Shown: piece by piece, positions 5,292 through 6,082 of the stretch
Layout: the number at the start of each line of letters is the position of its first letter
How positions within the stretch are numbered: the first letter of the stretch is position 1
Assembly (NCBI GenBank): GCA_964560325.1
Contig: CAZLLV010000444.1
Span: forward strand, 1-6,082
Direction: 5' to 3'
Origin: CAZLLV01 sp964560325
GTDB lineage: Bacteria; Acidobacteriota; Thermoanaerobaculia; Multivoradales; DATKCC01
Length of the DNA stretch: 6,082 bases
Notes under the pieces: generated by a model
Databases searched by the model: none
What the model saw: only the letters and a program-made list of their open reading frames with translations
Told to the model about the DNA's origin: nothing
Made by a program: the position numbers and the translations under genes

Positions 5292-6047
5292 CTACTTCTT
5301 CTTCAGGGTCCGGTCCAGGTACTCCCGAATATGCTCCCGGATCTCCGGGGCGTTCCAGAGCTCGGTCACGTCGGGGTCGACCTCGCCCTGGAGGGCGTCG
5401 ATGCGGTCGAGGGTGGGGCGGCGGAGGTGCTCCTTGGTGACCCGGAAGGAGCCCGCCGGGATCGCGGCGAGCTGCTCGGCGGCGGTGAGCGCCCGGTCCA
5501 TCGCACCGTCGGGCGGCGCGAGCTCGTCGACCAGCCCCCAGGTGAGGGCGTCCGCCGGGCTGTAGGTCTTGCCGACGTAGGCCAGCGTCTGGAGGTGCTG
5601 GCGCGGGACGGCGAAGCGCAGGATCTCGAGCGGCGCGGTGGGGAAGGGCACGCCGACCCGCAGCTCCGGCACGCCGATCCGGCCGCCGCCGTCGGCCATC
5701 ACGCGGTAGTCGCAGGCGCAGACGAGGATGCAACCACCGGCGATCGCGTGGCCGTTGACCGCCGCCACCACCGGCCGCGGGAAGCTGAACAGGCGGCGCA
5801 GCGCCCAGCCGAGCGTGCCGAGGAAGTCGACGAGGTAGTCGCGGTCGGTCTCGAGCACCCGGAAGAGGTCGACGCCGGCGGAGAAGATCGAGCCGGTGCC
5901 GGTCAAGACGACGGCTCCCGGCGCTTCGTCTTCGACCTCCTGGAGCGTGTCGTCGAGCGCCGTGAGCAGCTCCAGGTCGAGCGCGTTCGCCCGGCCGTGC
6001 TCGATGCGCAGGACGGTGATCGATCCTCGGGTTTCGCGGTGGATCAT
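5292..6047 (-). CDS. Enoyl-CoA hydratase/isomerase (crotonase) family protein, isomerase-like
   Basis: A 251-residue crotonase-fold enzyme acting on acyl-CoA thioesters in the cytoplasm. Seen: N-terminal ITVLRIEHGRANALD, the first oxyanion-hole loop FSAGVDLF (55-62), the second oxyanion loop NGHAIAGGC (98-106), then CDYRVMA, GVPELRVGV with Glu128, and the late SPADALTWGLVDEL. Compared with rat enoyl-CoA hydratase, Glu164 is kept as Glu128, but the Glu144 position is Ile107. The AGGC...CDYR-x-MA pattern and a single glutamate recall delta3,delta2-enoyl-CoA isomerases, so an isomerase or other crotonase reaction is more likely than hydration. Length is normal (about 250-260). The ATG at 6047 is chosen because GGAGAG (6051-6056, minus strand) precedes it and the first strand then starts at residue 8. 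An ATG at 6071 would add eight residues. The gene reads toward the Cys-rich gene; its promoter is probably beyond the right edge. Confidence 0.88.
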   Translation of the reverse strand: MIHRETRGSITVLRIEHGRANALDLELLTALDDTLQEVEDEAPGAVVLTGTGSIFSAGVDLFRVLETDRDYLVDFLGTLGWALRRLFSFPRPVVAAVNGHAIAGGCILVCACDYRVMADGGGRIGVPELRVGVPFPTAPLEILRFAVPRQHLQTLAYVGKTYSPADALTWGLVDELAPPDGAMDRALTAAEQLAAIPAGSFRVTKEHLRRPTLDRIDALQGEVDPDVTELWNAPEIREHIREYLDRTLKKK

Positions 6048-6050
6048 GGG

Positions 6051-6056
6051 CTCTCC
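6051..6056 (-). promoter_or_regulatory. Shine-Dalgarno deciding the crotonase start
   Basis: On the minus strand GGAGAG is followed by CCC and then the ATG at 6047. This gives GGAG-to-ATG spacing of five bases. It favours this ATG over the one at 6071, whose only upstream signal is a GGGA two bases away. Confidence 0.6.
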
Positions 6057-6082
6057 GGTCGGTCGGTTCATTCCCAGGGGAT

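Noticed and set aside
1..6082. CRISPR array, tRNA, rRNA, insertion sequence or prophage genes
   Set aside because: No regularly spaced repeats, no tRNA-like cloverleaf, no transposase or integrase motifs and no phage-like proteins were seen on either strand.

Overview
The window is a GC-rich, gene-dense stretch of a bacterial chromosome. The left edge carries the end of transcription termination factor Rho. Its C-terminus resembles the Gram-negative or Acidobacteriota style rather than the actinobacterial one. A MqnA-type protein (futalosine menaquinone pathway), a Cys-free four-repeat protein and a decayed TDGWG-type pseudopilin fragment fit an environmental lineage such as Acidobacteriota (Thermoanaerobaculia-like) or a deltaproteobacterial relative. 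This placement is inference from memory of family styles, not a search.

Layout, left to right. (1) 2-415 +, the last 137 residues of Rho. (2) 496-1314 +, a MqnA/MqnD-family protein with a TTG start. (3) 1311-2672 +, a DprE1-like FAD oxidoreductase whose TTG start overlaps the mqnA stop. (4) A 123-bp gap with a small hairpin. (5) 2796-3467 +, a protein of unknown function built of four degenerate repeats of about 53-58 residues, with a strong ribosome binding site. (6) 3515-4369 +, a short-chain dehydrogenase resembling DprE2. (7) 4376-4663 -, a pseudopilin C-terminal domain with no usable start, probably a pseudogene. (8) 4773-5207 +, a 144-residue protein with an acidic N-terminal half, an Ala-Gly-Gly junction and a cationic Cys-rich C-terminus. 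(9) A hairpin between convergent genes. (10) 5292-6047 -, a crotonase-fold protein that looks more like an enoyl-CoA isomerase than a hydratase.

How the genes may work together. The DprE1-like and DprE2-like proteins form a plausible oxidase/reductase pair that would epimerise a polyprenyl-phosphate ribofuranose to the arabinofuranose form, a donor for cell-surface glycans. The repeat protein lies between them. MqnA would act in quinone synthesis and is only translationally coupled to the oxidase gene. The crotonase is a separate, oppositely oriented unit.

The most unusual item is the 144-residue Cys-rich protein. Its six cysteines have mirror-symmetric spacing (3-11-8-11-3), and they follow a double-glycine junction reminiscent of peptide-natural-product leaders. 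No maturation or export gene lies in this window, so a peptide-product role remains a hypothesis.
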